Source: DATARR01 sp044868005
Lineage (GTDB): Bacteria; Acidobacteriota; Thermoanaerobaculia; Multivoradales; UBA5704
NCBI GenBank assembly: GCA_044868005.1
Contig: JBIOVX010000230.1
Coordinates: 1 to 64,000, forward strand
DNA length: 64,000 nt
Direction of reading: 5' to 3'
The translations under genes and the position numbers were made by a program. The first letter of the stretch is position 1. The number at the start of each line of letters is the position of its first letter. Positions 8,469-15,096 of the stretch are shown piece by piece. The notes below the pieces were generated by a model. That model saw nothing but the letters and a program-made list of their open reading frames with translations, did not search any database and was not told the origin of the DNA.

Positions 8469-8753
8469 GTGAGCATTTCGGCTGAGGACATCAGGACCCG
8501 TATCAAGCAGATCATCGCCAACGTAGCCGGCCTCAACCCGGGACGCATCGGGGACGACTCCACGCTGCGGGACGATCTCAAGCTCGACTCGCTGTCGCTG
8601 CTCGAGATCGGGGTCGACGTCGATCTGGCGTTCAAGCTGGAGCTGCCGGACGAGCATTACAAGGGGATCGACAGCCTGCCGGCGATGGTGGAGCTCGTGC
8701 AGCGGCGCCTGGCGGAGCTGTCGTCCGCCCAGCCGCAGGCGGTGCAGGGGTGA
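8469..8753 (+). CDS. acyl carrier protein
   Basis: A 94-residue carrier protein with GTG start at 8469 behind GGAGGAGGAAGG. The phosphopantetheine attachment Ser lies in DSLSLLEIGVDVD (DSL, about residue 43), with the acidic helix II that partners use for docking (DVDLAFKLELPDE). The tail after about residue 80 is Pro/Gln-rich. It is not the housekeeping fabD-fabG-acpP setting: the next genes are a ketosynthase and an inactive ketosynthase, so it most likely carries the chain of that pathway. Its stop overlaps the ketosynthase start (GTGA). Confidence 0.92.
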   Translation: MSISAEDIRTRIKQIIANVAGLNPGRIGDDSTLRDDLKLDSLSLLEIGVDVDLAFKLELPDEHYKGIDSLPAMVELVQRRLAELSSAQPQAVQG

Positions 8754-9964
8754 AGCCGCGGATCGCGGTGACCGGCCTCGGGCTGGTCACCCCGGTCGGC
8801 GCCGGCCGCGAGGAGGTCTGGGAGGGCCTGCTCGCGGGGCGCAGCGGCTTCGCGCCAGTCGAGTCCTTCGACACCCGCGCCTTCAGCGTCCATCTGGGAG
8901 CGGAGGTGCGGGGCTTCCGCGCCGAGCCGTACGTCCGCCGGCTGGCTCCCGATGCGCTCGGCCGCGCCTCCCAGATGGCGATCGCCGCGGCGCGGATGGC
9001 GCTGGAAGACGCCGGCCTCGACGCCGCAGCGCTCGTCCCGGAGCGCGCCGGCGTGGCGATGGGCACGACTTCCGGCGAGCCGCGGGAGGTCGAGCGCTTC
9101 GACGACCGCTATCTCGCCGGCGAGCTCGACCGCGTGGGAGCCGAGTTCATCTCGCTCTATCCCTGCCACATGATCGCCGCCCACGTGGCGCGGGAGCTGG
9201 GCTTCGCCGGTCCCAACGCCATGATCCCGACGGCCTGCGCCGCCGGCAATTACGCCATCGCCCATGCCATGGACGTGCTGCGGGCCGGTCGCGCGGAGCT
9301 CATGCTGGCGGGCGGCGCGGACGCCTTCTCGCGCATCACCTACACCGGCTTCGCGCGCCTCGGCGCCATCGCGCCGGAGCGCTGCCAGCCGTTCGACCGC
9401 AACCGCAAGGGGATGATTCCCGGCGAGGGCGCGGCCGTGCTGGTGCTGGAGCCGCTCGAGCGGGCCCTGGCGCGCGGCGCGCGCATCTACGCCGAGCTCG
9501 CCGGCTACGGCCTGTCGTGCGATGCTCACCACATGACGGCGGCGCACCCGGAAGGCGACGGCGCGGCGCGGGCCATGCAGCGGGCGCTCGCCGACGCCGA
9601 GGCCCGGCCCGAGGACGTCAGCTACATCAGCGCCCACGGCACCGGCACGCCGACCAACGACCGGCTGGAGACCCTGGCGGTCAAGCGGGTGTTCGGCGAG
9701 GCGGCTCGCCGCACGCCGATGAGCTCGATCAAGTCCATGATCGGCCATACGATGGGAGCGGCCTCCGCCATCGAGGCCGCGGTCTGCGCCCTCGCCGTGG
9801 CCGAGGACCGCATTCCGCCGACGATGAACCTCGAGGAGCCGGAGGACGACCTCGACTACGTGCCCAACGCCGCCCGCGACACCCGCGTCCGCCTGGCGAT
9901 GAACAACGCCTACGCCTTCGGCGGCAACAACGCTTCCGTCATCCTGCGGAAGTGCGAGCTGTAG
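8750..9964 (+). CDS. beta-ketoacyl-ACP synthase (KS-alpha / FabF-like)
   Basis: Condensing enzyme of 404 residues, usual length for FabF/KS-alpha. All catalytic residues are in place: C163 (PTACAAGN), H296 (SAHGTGTPTND), K328 (SIKSMIGH) and H333. GTG start overlaps the ACP stop, which fits strong coupling. The next gene is a paralogue lacking these residues, so the pair matches a type II polyketide-synthase heterodimer (KS-alpha/KS-beta) or the related pairs in aryl-polyene-like pathways, rather than a housekeeping FabF. Expected reaction: decarboxylative Claisen condensation of malonyl-ACP with an acyl chain on the adjacent ACP. The product is unknown. Confidence 0.93.
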   Translation: MKPRIAVTGLGLVTPVGAGREEVWEGLLAGRSGFAPVESFDTRAFSVHLGAEVRGFRAEPYVRRLAPDALGRASQMAIAAARMALEDAGLDAAALVPERAGVAMGTTSGEPREVERFDDRYLAGELDRVGAEFISLYPCHMIAAHVARELGFAGPNAMIPTACAAGNYAIAHAMDVLRAGRAELMLAGGADAFSRITYTGFARLGAIAPERCQPFDRNRKGMIPGEGAAVLVLEPLERALARGARIYAELAGYGLSCDAHHMTAAHPEGDGAARAMQRALADAEARPEDVSYISAHGTGTPTNDRLETLAVKRVFGEAARRTPMSSIKSMIGHTMGAASAIEAAVCALAVAEDRIPPTMNLEEPEDDLDYVPNAARDTRVRLAMNNAYAFGGNNASVILRKCEL

Positions 9965-9966
9965 CC

Positions 9967-11196
9967 ATGCGCCGGCGCGTCGTCATCACCGGAGCGGGGG
10001 TGATCTCTCCCCTGGCGGATTCGCCGGCGGGCCTGCACGCGGCGCTCTGCGCCGGCCATACCGCGGCGAAACCGATCGAGCTCTTTCCGACCGAGGGGAT
10101 CGGCTGCCGGCAGGCCGGCGAGATCCGTCCCTTCGAGCCGCGCGACTACCTGGGCGAGCGCAACCTGCGCCCGATCGACCGCACCTCGCGGCTGCTGCTG
10201 GTGGCGGCGCAGGGAGCGCTCGCGGCGAGCGGCTGGACGCCCGAGCTGCGGGCCGAGCGCGAGGTGGGCCTGGCGCTCGGCACCACCTTCTGCAGCGTGC
10301 GCACCATCGCCGAGTTCGACCGCCGCGGCTTGCAGCTCGGCCCTTCCTATGCGAGCCCGCTCGACTTCGCCAACAGCGTCATCAACGCCGCCGCCGGGCA
10401 GGCGGCGATCTGGCACAACCTGCGCGGCGTCAACTCCACGCTCTCGGCGGGCGAAGGCTCGGGGCTGCAGGCGATCGCCTACGGCGCCGACCTCATCCGC
10501 GGCGGCCGCGCCGAGGCGCTGCTGGCCGGTGGCGCCGAGGAGCTGTGCTTCGAGTCGTTCCTCGGCTACTACCGCGCCGGCCGCCTCTGCGGCTCGGCGG
10601 GCGGGGAAGGGGAGCGGCCGGTGCCGTTCGACGCGCGGCGCAACGGCTTCATGCTCTCCGAAGGCGCCGCCATGCTGATGCTCGAAGACGCGGACGCGGC
10701 GGCGGCGCGGGGCGCTTCCGTCGTGGCGGAGGTGCTCGGCTACAGCTCCGTCTTCGCCCCTTCGCGGCAGGAGAGCGAAGCGGCGGCGGCGGTGGCCCGC
10801 GCCGTGCGGCTCGCCCTCGAGGATGCCGGCGTCGCGCCGGAGCAGATCGACGTGCTGAGCGGGTCGGCGAGCGGCAGCGTCGCCGTCGACCGCTGGGAAG
10901 CCTTGGGGGTCGCGGCTGCGCTGGGGCCGCGCGCGGCGGCGCTGCCGGTCACCGCCGTCAAATCGATGCTCGGCGAGGCGATGGGAGCCTCCGGCGCCCT
11001 CCAGACCGTGGCGCTGCTCGGCACCCTGGACGACGGCGCCCTGCCGGGCATCCGCGGCCTCGAAAACACCGAGCCGGATTTTCCCCTGTCCGCAGCGGCT
11101 GCGGAGACGCGCACCGTCGAGGTGCGGCGGGCGCTGCTCACCGCCGTCGGCGCCGACGGGCACTGCTGCGCCCTCGTCATCGGAGGGCCCGCTTGA
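9967..11196 (+). CDS. catalytically inactive ketosynthase, chain-length-factor-like (KS-beta)
   Basis: A 409-residue thiolase-fold protein aligned along its whole length with the KS before it, two bases downstream of that gene's stop. The catalytic Cys is replaced by Ser (S160, NSTLSAGEG), the first His by Ser (S300, LSGSASGS) and the second His by Glu (E337, SMLGEAMG); the Lys (K332) stays. It therefore cannot condense. Loss of the Cys in a KS paired with an active KS is the hallmark of chain-length factors, where Gln is the usual replacement; Ser is less common. Predicted partner of the KS and ACP; sets chain length or acts as a structural subunit. Confidence 0.88.
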   Translation: MRRRVVITGAGVISPLADSPAGLHAALCAGHTAAKPIELFPTEGIGCRQAGEIRPFEPRDYLGERNLRPIDRTSRLLLVAAQGALAASGWTPELRAEREVGLALGTTFCSVRTIAEFDRRGLQLGPSYASPLDFANSVINAAAGQAAIWHNLRGVNSTLSAGEGSGLQAIAYGADLIRGGRAEALLAGGAEELCFESFLGYYRAGRLCGSAGGEGERPVPFDARRNGFMLSEGAAMLMLEDADAAAARGASVVAEVLGYSSVFAPSRQESEAAAAVARAVRLALEDAGVAPEQIDVLSGSASGSVAVDRWEALGVAAALGPRAAALPVTAVKSMLGEAMGASGALQTVALLGTLDDGALPGIRGLENTEPDFPLSAAAAETRTVEVRRALLTAVGADGHCCALVIGGPA

Positions 11197-12497
11197 GGCG
11201 CGGCCCGCCGCCGTCTCCTTCCGAGCCGCGGGCCGCCGATCTGGTGCCCCGCTTCGAAGAGCAGGGATATACGCAAGACGACGTCGCGGCCCGGCGCCGG
11301 TGGGTCGAGGAGCGCACCGGCGCGCGGCTCCAGCACGTCGGCGCCTGCTCCCTCGCCGGCGAGGCGATGCGCGGCAACGTCGAGAATCCCGTGGGAGCGG
11401 CGCAGGTGCCGCTCGGCGTCGCCGGCCCGCTGCGGGTGGAAGGCGAGCACGCCCGCGGCGACTTTTACGTCCCGCTCGCCACCACCGAGGGGGCCCTCGT
11501 CCGCTCCTACGAACGGGGCATGGTGACGCTCACCCGCGCCGGCGGCGCCACGGCGCGAGTGCTCGTCGACGAGAACCGGGTGTCGCCGGTCTTCCCCTTC
11601 GAGAGCGTCGCCGAAGCCGTCGGCTTCGCCCGCGATCTCGCCGGCTGCTTCGAGGCCCTGAAGGCGGAGGCCGAGTCCACCACCCGCCACGGCCGGCTGC
11701 TGCGGCTGGAGCCGCTGCCGTTGGGCCGGGAGGTGGTCGTCCACTTCTGCTACTGGACGGCCGACGCCCACGGCATGAACATGATCGTCAAGGCCACGGA
11801 CCGCGCCTGCCGCTGGCTGGTCGGGCAGGGCCGCGCCCGCGGCTATTACCTCTTCAGCGGCGCCGAGTCGGAGAAGCGGGCGAGCGGCTCGCTGTTCGCC
11901 GGCGGCAAGGGCAAGAAGGTCCTGGCGGGAGCCCGCATTCCGGCGCGGCTGGTGCGCGCCTATCTCCACACCACCCCCGAGAGGATGGCGGACCTCTGGC
12001 AGCGCACCGTCCTCGGCCATCTCCAGGCCGGCAGCCTCGGCTACAACGGCCACTTCGCCAACGGCCTGACGGCGCTGTTCATCGCCTGCGGCCAGGACGT
12101 CGCCAACGTCGCCAACTCGGCCGTCGGGATCACCGTCTTCGAGCGCACGGAGGAGGGAGACCTCCACGCCAGCGTCACCCTGCCGTCGCTCACCGTCGCC
12201 ACGGTGGGAGGCGGCACCGGAGTCGGCACGGCGCGCGAGTGCCTCGAGATGCTCGGCTGCGTGGGGGAGGGGAGCGCGCCGAAGCTGGCGGAGATCGCCG
12301 CCGCTACGCTGCTCGCCGGCGAGCTCTCCATGGGCGCCGCCATCGCCAGCGGCGAGTTCGTGGCGGCGCACGAGACGTACGGCAGAAACCGGCCGAGCCC
12401 TCCCGATCGGAACGAGCCTGCCCTCCGAAGCCCTCACTCCCCTGGCCCCTCTCTCCCAGAGAGTGAGGGGCGGGGTTTCCGGGGCTTTTCTAGGTAA
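11193..12497 (+). CDS. class I hydroxymethylglutaryl-CoA reductase-like enzyme
   Basis: NADPH-dependent reductase fold of 434 residues from a TTG at 11193 that overlaps the previous stop (TTGA) with GGAGGG six bases upstream. Class I signatures are clear: ENPVGAAQVPLGVAGPL, ATTEGALV (catalytic E99), DAHGMNM, SEKRAS (K228), ACGQDVAN (D302), LPSLTVATVGGGTG and AAHETYGRNR (H393). All four catalytic residues are kept. Known role: HMG-CoA to mevalonate. Its position at the end of an ACP-KS-KS-beta operon, with no HMG-CoA synthase or other mevalonate genes in the window, leaves open whether it feeds isoprenoids or reduces the pathway's own thioester. The last 26 or so codons run through a dispersed palindromic repeat. 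Confidence 0.9.
   Translation: MRRGPPPSPSEPRAADLVPRFEEQGYTQDDVAARRRWVEERTGARLQHVGACSLAGEAMRGNVENPVGAAQVPLGVAGPLRVEGEHARGDFYVPLATTEGALVRSYERGMVTLTRAGGATARVLVDENRVSPVFPFESVAEAVGFARDLAGCFEALKAEAESTTRHGRLLRLEPLPLGREVVVHFCYWTADAHGMNMIVKATDRACRWLVGQGRARGYYLFSGAESEKRASGSLFAGGKGKKVLAGARIPARLVRAYLHTTPERMADLWQRTVLGHLQAGSLGYNGHFANGLTALFIACGQDVANVANSAVGITVFERTEEGDLHASVTLPSLTVATVGGGTGVGTARECLEMLGCVGEGSAPKLAEIAAATLLAGELSMGAAIASGEFVAAHETYGRNRPSPPDRNEPALRSPHSPGPSLPESEGRGFRGFSR
12419..12480 (+). repeat. dispersed REP-like palindromic repeat, copy A
   Basis: The core TGCCCTCCGAAGCCCTCAC, then CCCC, GGCCC and a CTCTCCCAGAG palindrome, recurs in the opposite orientation at about 30255-30315. The right half folds into a hairpin (arms CCCTCTCTC and GAGTGAGGG). 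Copy A lies inside the 3' end of the reductase frame and supplies its tail and stop. Confidence 0.7.
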
Positions 12498-12530
12498 TGT
12501 CAAATCGACCTAAATGGACTGTAAGTATAA

Positions 12531-12713
12531 GGTTTGAAGCCACTTAAGGTTTCCCTGTCTATCCCAACCGAGGCGGCAATGAACCACTGCAAGGAGGACT
12601 TGGCGCAGGTCTATAACCTGTACGAGTTCTGGATCGAGCGGAAGGAAGCCCTGCGGCTCTGGCATGAGAAGCTCGAGCGCCTGCGGGCGGAAGCGGCCGC
12701 CAAGGCAGCGTAA
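12531..12713 (+). pseudogene. C-terminal remnant of a tyrosine integrase
   Basis: An open frame of about 60 codons after a TAA at 12528 (first possible ATG 12579). It contains NHCKEDLAQVYNLYEF followed by WIERKEALRLWHEKLERLR. This matches the end of P4-type phage/island integrases, where NH....T.vYdry.y..eKR.aLe.W...L is conserved and includes the nucleophilic Tyr. Nothing of the upstream catalytic domain (the R..HxxR part) is present, so it is a tail fragment. It marks the edge of a decayed mobile element. The assignment rests on a short match. Confidence 0.55.
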
Positions 12714-12798
12714 GGAAGATCGCCGGAAGGGCGGCATTAACGGGCTGCTCGCGCCGCGCCAGATCTTAGACCGAACAGGAACCGAGGACCGCCGCCGC

Positions 12799-12951
12799 TC
12801 AGCCGCCCGCGGTCGCTGCGCTCCCTCGCCAAACCCTATAAGCCCACTGGCGGCGGATTGGCGGGCTCACGTACTTCGGCCAGTCCGCGAGCAGGTTGAA
12901 GAACTTGTCGAGCCCCGCGAGCAGCGGGACCAGTCCATAGGTCAGCGGCAT
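12799..12951 (-). pseudogene. truncated small membrane protein
   Basis: A 50-codon frame starting MPLTYGLVPLLAGLDKFF, with GGAGG nine bases before the ATG. It reads like the beginning of a hydrophobic membrane protein (conserved-looking AGLDKF and LLADWPKYVSP). After about 30 residues it runs into the repeat at 12825-12856, where the sequence turns to Arg/Trp-rich nonsense and stops. The rest of the gene has been lost. I do not recognise the parent family with certainty. Confidence 0.42.
12825..12856 (+). repeat. short direct repeat, copy 1
   Basis: CTCGCCAAACCCTA followed, after TAAG, by CCCACTGGCGGCGG. A close copy lacking the TAAG lies at 14959-14987 in the same orientation. The pair flanks the secreted Cys-rich gene and the AlpA/ribbon-helix-helix region and lies just after the integrase remnant, so they could be old attachment-site or recombination scars. 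Confidence 0.5.
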
Positions 12952-12958
12952 CGGAGTG

Positions 12959-12994
12959 CCTCCTTTCTCCCGAACAGAGTCGAGAGAAAGGAGG
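12959..12994 (-). terminator. 11-bp-stem hairpin downstream of the Cys-rich gene
   Basis: Perfect inverted repeat with arms CCTCCTTTCTC (12959-12969) and GAGAAAGGAGG (12984-12994) and a 14-base loop, 16 bases past the stop of the minus-strand Cys-rich gene. There is no T-run in either direction. The arm nearer the next minus-strand start contains that gene's ribosome site (GGAGG), so it could act as a translational or transcript-stability element rather than a terminator. Confidence 0.45.
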
Positions 12995-13010
12995 ACGTTA
13001 CAAACCCCGG

Positions 13011-13481
13011 CTAGTAGCAGGATACCGAGTCGCAGATCGTGTCGGTCTGCTGCCAGTTCCCTTCGATGCACTCGTAATACAGCCACTTCTGGTAACCGCC
13101 ATGGCAGCATCCGCCGTCCTGATAATAGCTGGAGCCTTCCTGGCAGTTGCCGCCGCCGCCGCACTCGGCGGGGCAGAAGGTGGGCACCCCGTCGCACTGG
13201 ACGTATCCCTGCTGCCCTGCCCCGCAGTTGCGGTCGACGGACGAGCAGGTCGCGCCGGAGCAGCTCACGTTGCTGTAGGGGTAGCAGTTCGCCTGGCAGT
13301 AGGCGTTGGCGACGACGCCTCCCAATCCGCCGCCCTTGGAGGCGGCCTGAATGGGAGTGGGACCGCCGCTTTTGAGGAGCGTGAGGAAGGTTTGGAGATC
13401 CGGGGAACGGGGAGTGGAGGCGGCGAAAGCGGCGGAACAGGAGAGAAGCAACAGCCCGACCGAGACAATGGCTCGTTTCAT
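13011..13481 (-). CDS. secreted Cys-rich protein
   Basis: A 156-residue precursor. The start at 13481 is chosen over an upstream in-frame ATG because AGGAGG precedes it and it gives a textbook signal peptide (MKRAIVSVGLLLLSCSAAFA, cleavage after AFA). The mature part begins with a Ser/Pro/Leu segment, then a Gly-rich stretch, then about 95 residues with 14 cysteines, many in pairs (CYPYSNVSC, CPAEC, GGCC), many aromatic residues and a C-terminal Cys-Tyr. An extracytoplasmic, disulfide-rich protein is expected. The family is not recognised, though its style resembles the small Cys-rich peptide at 3824-4009. Confidence 0.75.
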   Translation of the reverse strand: MKRAIVSVGLLLLSCSAAFAASTPRSPDLQTFLTLLKSGGPTPIQAASKGGGLGGVVANAYCQANCYPYSNVSCSGATCSSVDRNCGAGQQGYVQCDGVPTFCPAECGGGGNCQEGSSYYQDGGCCHGGYQKWLYYECIEGNWQQTDTICDSVSCY

Positions 13482-13514
13482 GGCGAGTCCTCCTTCGCGC
13501 GAGATTATACACAT

Positions 13515-13925
13515 CTATGCATAGCCTACATAGAGGGATCTCGCGAACGCGGGGAGGCTGACGGCCCGGCGCGGAGACGGAAAGAGAGGAAAGTGTCTGA
13601 AGGAATCAGAGAGGGCTTGGTACCTTCTGTAATGCGACTTGGCCGGGCCGGCTACGGGCCGAGCGCTTCGCGCATGGCGCCTTCAGGAGGCCGACCCACA
13701 TGGTCACACATGGATTCTCCGGCGTTCTCTATCGAGCGCAAAGAACGCCAAACTAGCGCAGAAGCTACGCGCTGACAGCGCCCTCGCCACTTTTGACTTG
13801 CGATCATCGACGTAACGCCCCCGTTGACTCTGTGACTGCAAGGCGCTGGAGCGGCGCTTGACGCCAGCTCTGTCCCGCTCGCCTTCGCTGCTCGACCCCG
13901 CGGACGATCGCCCTCCTCCTTCCGC
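13515..13925. other. 410-bp stretch without a convincing gene
   Basis: Only short frames without ribosome sites occur on either strand. AGCGCAAAGAACGCCAAACT and neighbouring lower-GC sequence show no protein signature I can recognise. Likely decayed DNA of the mobile region. Confidence 0.5.
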
Positions 13926-14085
13926 AGCATGCGCCCGCATGCGCCGCATCGCTCTCTAGGATGCGCCGCATCGCTTCGCCTTCATGCGCCCGTATCCGCC
14001 GCATATGCGCCGCATCACCCCGCAGACCTCCAGACATGCGCCGCATAGCTCCGCATCGGGCCCGCATCTTCGCATCCCGTTCAGC
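13926..14085. repeat. irregular array of ATGCGCCGCAT-type short repeats
   Basis: At least eight copies or near-copies of the palindrome-like unit ATGCGCCGCAT (variants ATGCGCCCGCAT, CCGCATATGCGCCGCATC) are scattered over 160 bp at 8-25 bp spacing. The same unit reappears at 16486-16590. Spacers are not of uniform length, so this is not a CRISPR array. Confidence 0.6.
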
Positions 14086-14254
14086 CTCGCTCCGCAAGCA
14101 CTCCCAGCCTCGCCTCGCACCATTTGTCCACCGCCTGCCGCTCCCAGCCCACTCGGCCCGCCGAGATCGGCACCCTTTCCGGAAACGTCCCCTCGGCCAT
14201 CTTCCGGTAGATCGTCGACCGCGACAGGCTCGTGATCGCCTCCACCTCGCCCAC
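14081..14254 (-). CDS. AlpA-like excisionase/regulator, short form
   Basis: A 57-residue protein from a GTG at 14254 with AGGAGG upstream. The sequence EVEAITSLSRSTIYRKMAEG, then TFPERVPIS and GWERQAVDKWCEARL, is the AlpA/MerR-like winged helix found in P4-type prophage and island regulators (pattern LTGLSRSTIYR..kegFP..v...R.GW....v..W). The family usually has ten or so more residues before this, so the N terminus is short, perhaps through decay. Location beside an integrase remnant fits an excision or activation factor of a lost element. Divergent from the ribbon-helix-helix frame at 14272. Confidence 0.62.
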   Translation of the reverse strand: MGEVEAITSLSRSTIYRKMAEGTFPERVPISAGRVGWERQAVDKWCEARLGVLAERG

Positions 14255-14268
14255 CGCCCGACCTCCTC

Positions 14269-14313
14269 ACGATGAGCCCCGCCGAGCAGCAGCAGGTCCT
14301 CCTGGAAGCCTTC
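14269..14313 (+). repeat. 45-bp direct repeat, copy 1 (second copy 14551-14595)
   Basis: ACGATGAGCCCCGCCGAGCA starts both copies, which continue with about 90% identity and encode MSPAEQQ..LL.AF at both ends of the same 112-residue frame. A third, weaker echo (encoding MSPPAEQQ) lies at 14788-14811. Confidence 0.75.
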
Positions 14314-14610
14314 TCGGACGCCCCATCCCCCCGGCGCTCACCGTCCACACCAGACATCAGTCCGCAGGCCCTCCCGCCGGCAGGGTCCAAACGGACCTGC
14401 CGTCTCGTCTTGGCCTTTACCGAGAGCGAGCTCGCCATGATCGAGAAGGCGGCGCGTCATCGCGGCGAACAACCCACCGTCCTTTGCCGGACCATCGTCC
14501 TCACGGCGTTTCACAATTCCGCCGTGCGGGCTCAAGAACCCGACCACCGCACGATGAGCCCCGCCGAGCAGCAGCGCGCCCTCCTGAAAGCCTTCACCTT
14601 CGACGAATAG
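14272..14610 (+). CDS. putative ribbon-helix-helix (MobC-like) DNA-binding protein
   Basis: A 112-residue frame. Its centre, CRLVLAFTESELAMIEKAA followed by PTVLCRTIVLTAF, has the strand-helix-helix pattern of plasmid mobilisation and other ribbon-helix-helix proteins (R.v.vrlt..E...ie.aA.....s...f.r..al.a). The first 14 and the last 18 residues are duplicates of each other (MSPAEQQ motif) because of a 45-bp direct repeat. The ribosome site is poor, and another long frame runs on the opposite strand, so the start and even expression are uncertain. Context (AlpA-like gene, integrase tail) supports a mobile-element origin. Confidence 0.5.
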   Translation: MSPAEQQQVLLEAFSDAPSPRRSPSTPDISPQALPPAGSKRTCRLVLAFTESELAMIEKAARHRGEQPTVLCRTIVLTAFHNSAVRAQEPDHRTMSPAEQQRALLKAFTFDE

Positions 14611-14677
14611 GTCCAGAGAGCCGGGGGGGGCCGCAGCCAGTTGGGCAGCACCTCTTGGGCAAGGAGTTTGCTTACAA

Positions 14678-14854
14678 TTGGGAGATTTTGTCTTGGAAGA
14701 GCGAGACGAGAAAGACCTGGCCTCACTAGAGAGTCTGCTGAAGGAATCTCGCAAGCTCCGGGAAGCGGCGGAGAAAGTAGAATCCATGTCGCCTCCCGCC
14801 GAGCAGCAAGGGGATATCACGACTACGCCACCCCTCCCTGAAGAAGCCTCCTAA
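14678..14854 (+). CDS. small acidic helical protein
   Basis: A 58-codon frame from TTG 14678 (AAGGAG about 11 bases upstream; TTG 14693 is an alternative). The composition is strongly protein-like: EERDEKDLASLESLLKESRK, then an amphipathic helix REAAEKVESMS, then a Pro-rich acidic tail. It contains MSPPAEQQ, an echo of the repeated motif in the upstream ribbon-helix-helix frame. It could be a coiled-coil accessory protein of the same element or a fragment of one. Function unknown. Confidence 0.4.
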   Translation: MGDFVLEERDEKDLASLESLLKESRKLREAAEKVESMSPPAEQQGDITTTPPLPEEAS

Positions 14855-14958
14855 GATCCGTTCCTCTATGCAGGGGCAAGTTGGCCCCGCGATTTTCGCC
14901 TAAAAACTGCTTATCCCAAGCATCAGCCGCCACAGAAGCAGAGAAACCGATTCGCTTG

Positions 14959-14987
14959 CTCGCCAAACCCTAGCCCGCTGGCGGCGG
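14959..14987 (+). repeat. short direct repeat, copy 2
   Basis: CTCGCCAAACCCTA then GCCCGCTGGCGGCGG; the partner is 12825-12856 (see there). The two copies bound about 2.1 kb of mobile-type DNA. Confidence 0.5.
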
Positions 14988-15096
14988 GAGTTAGTCTGAC
15001 TCGCGCTTCGCGCTCATCTCGCCAGCCCGGCAGTCGCTCGTACCTTGTCGGGCGGCGGCAGAGATGCCGGGGAGGCGCCGGCATCGCCGGCAGGGA

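Noticed and set aside
13926..14085. CRISPR or tRNA-like repeats
   Set aside because: Repeat unit is only about 11 bp with irregular spacing; no cloverleaf can be drawn.
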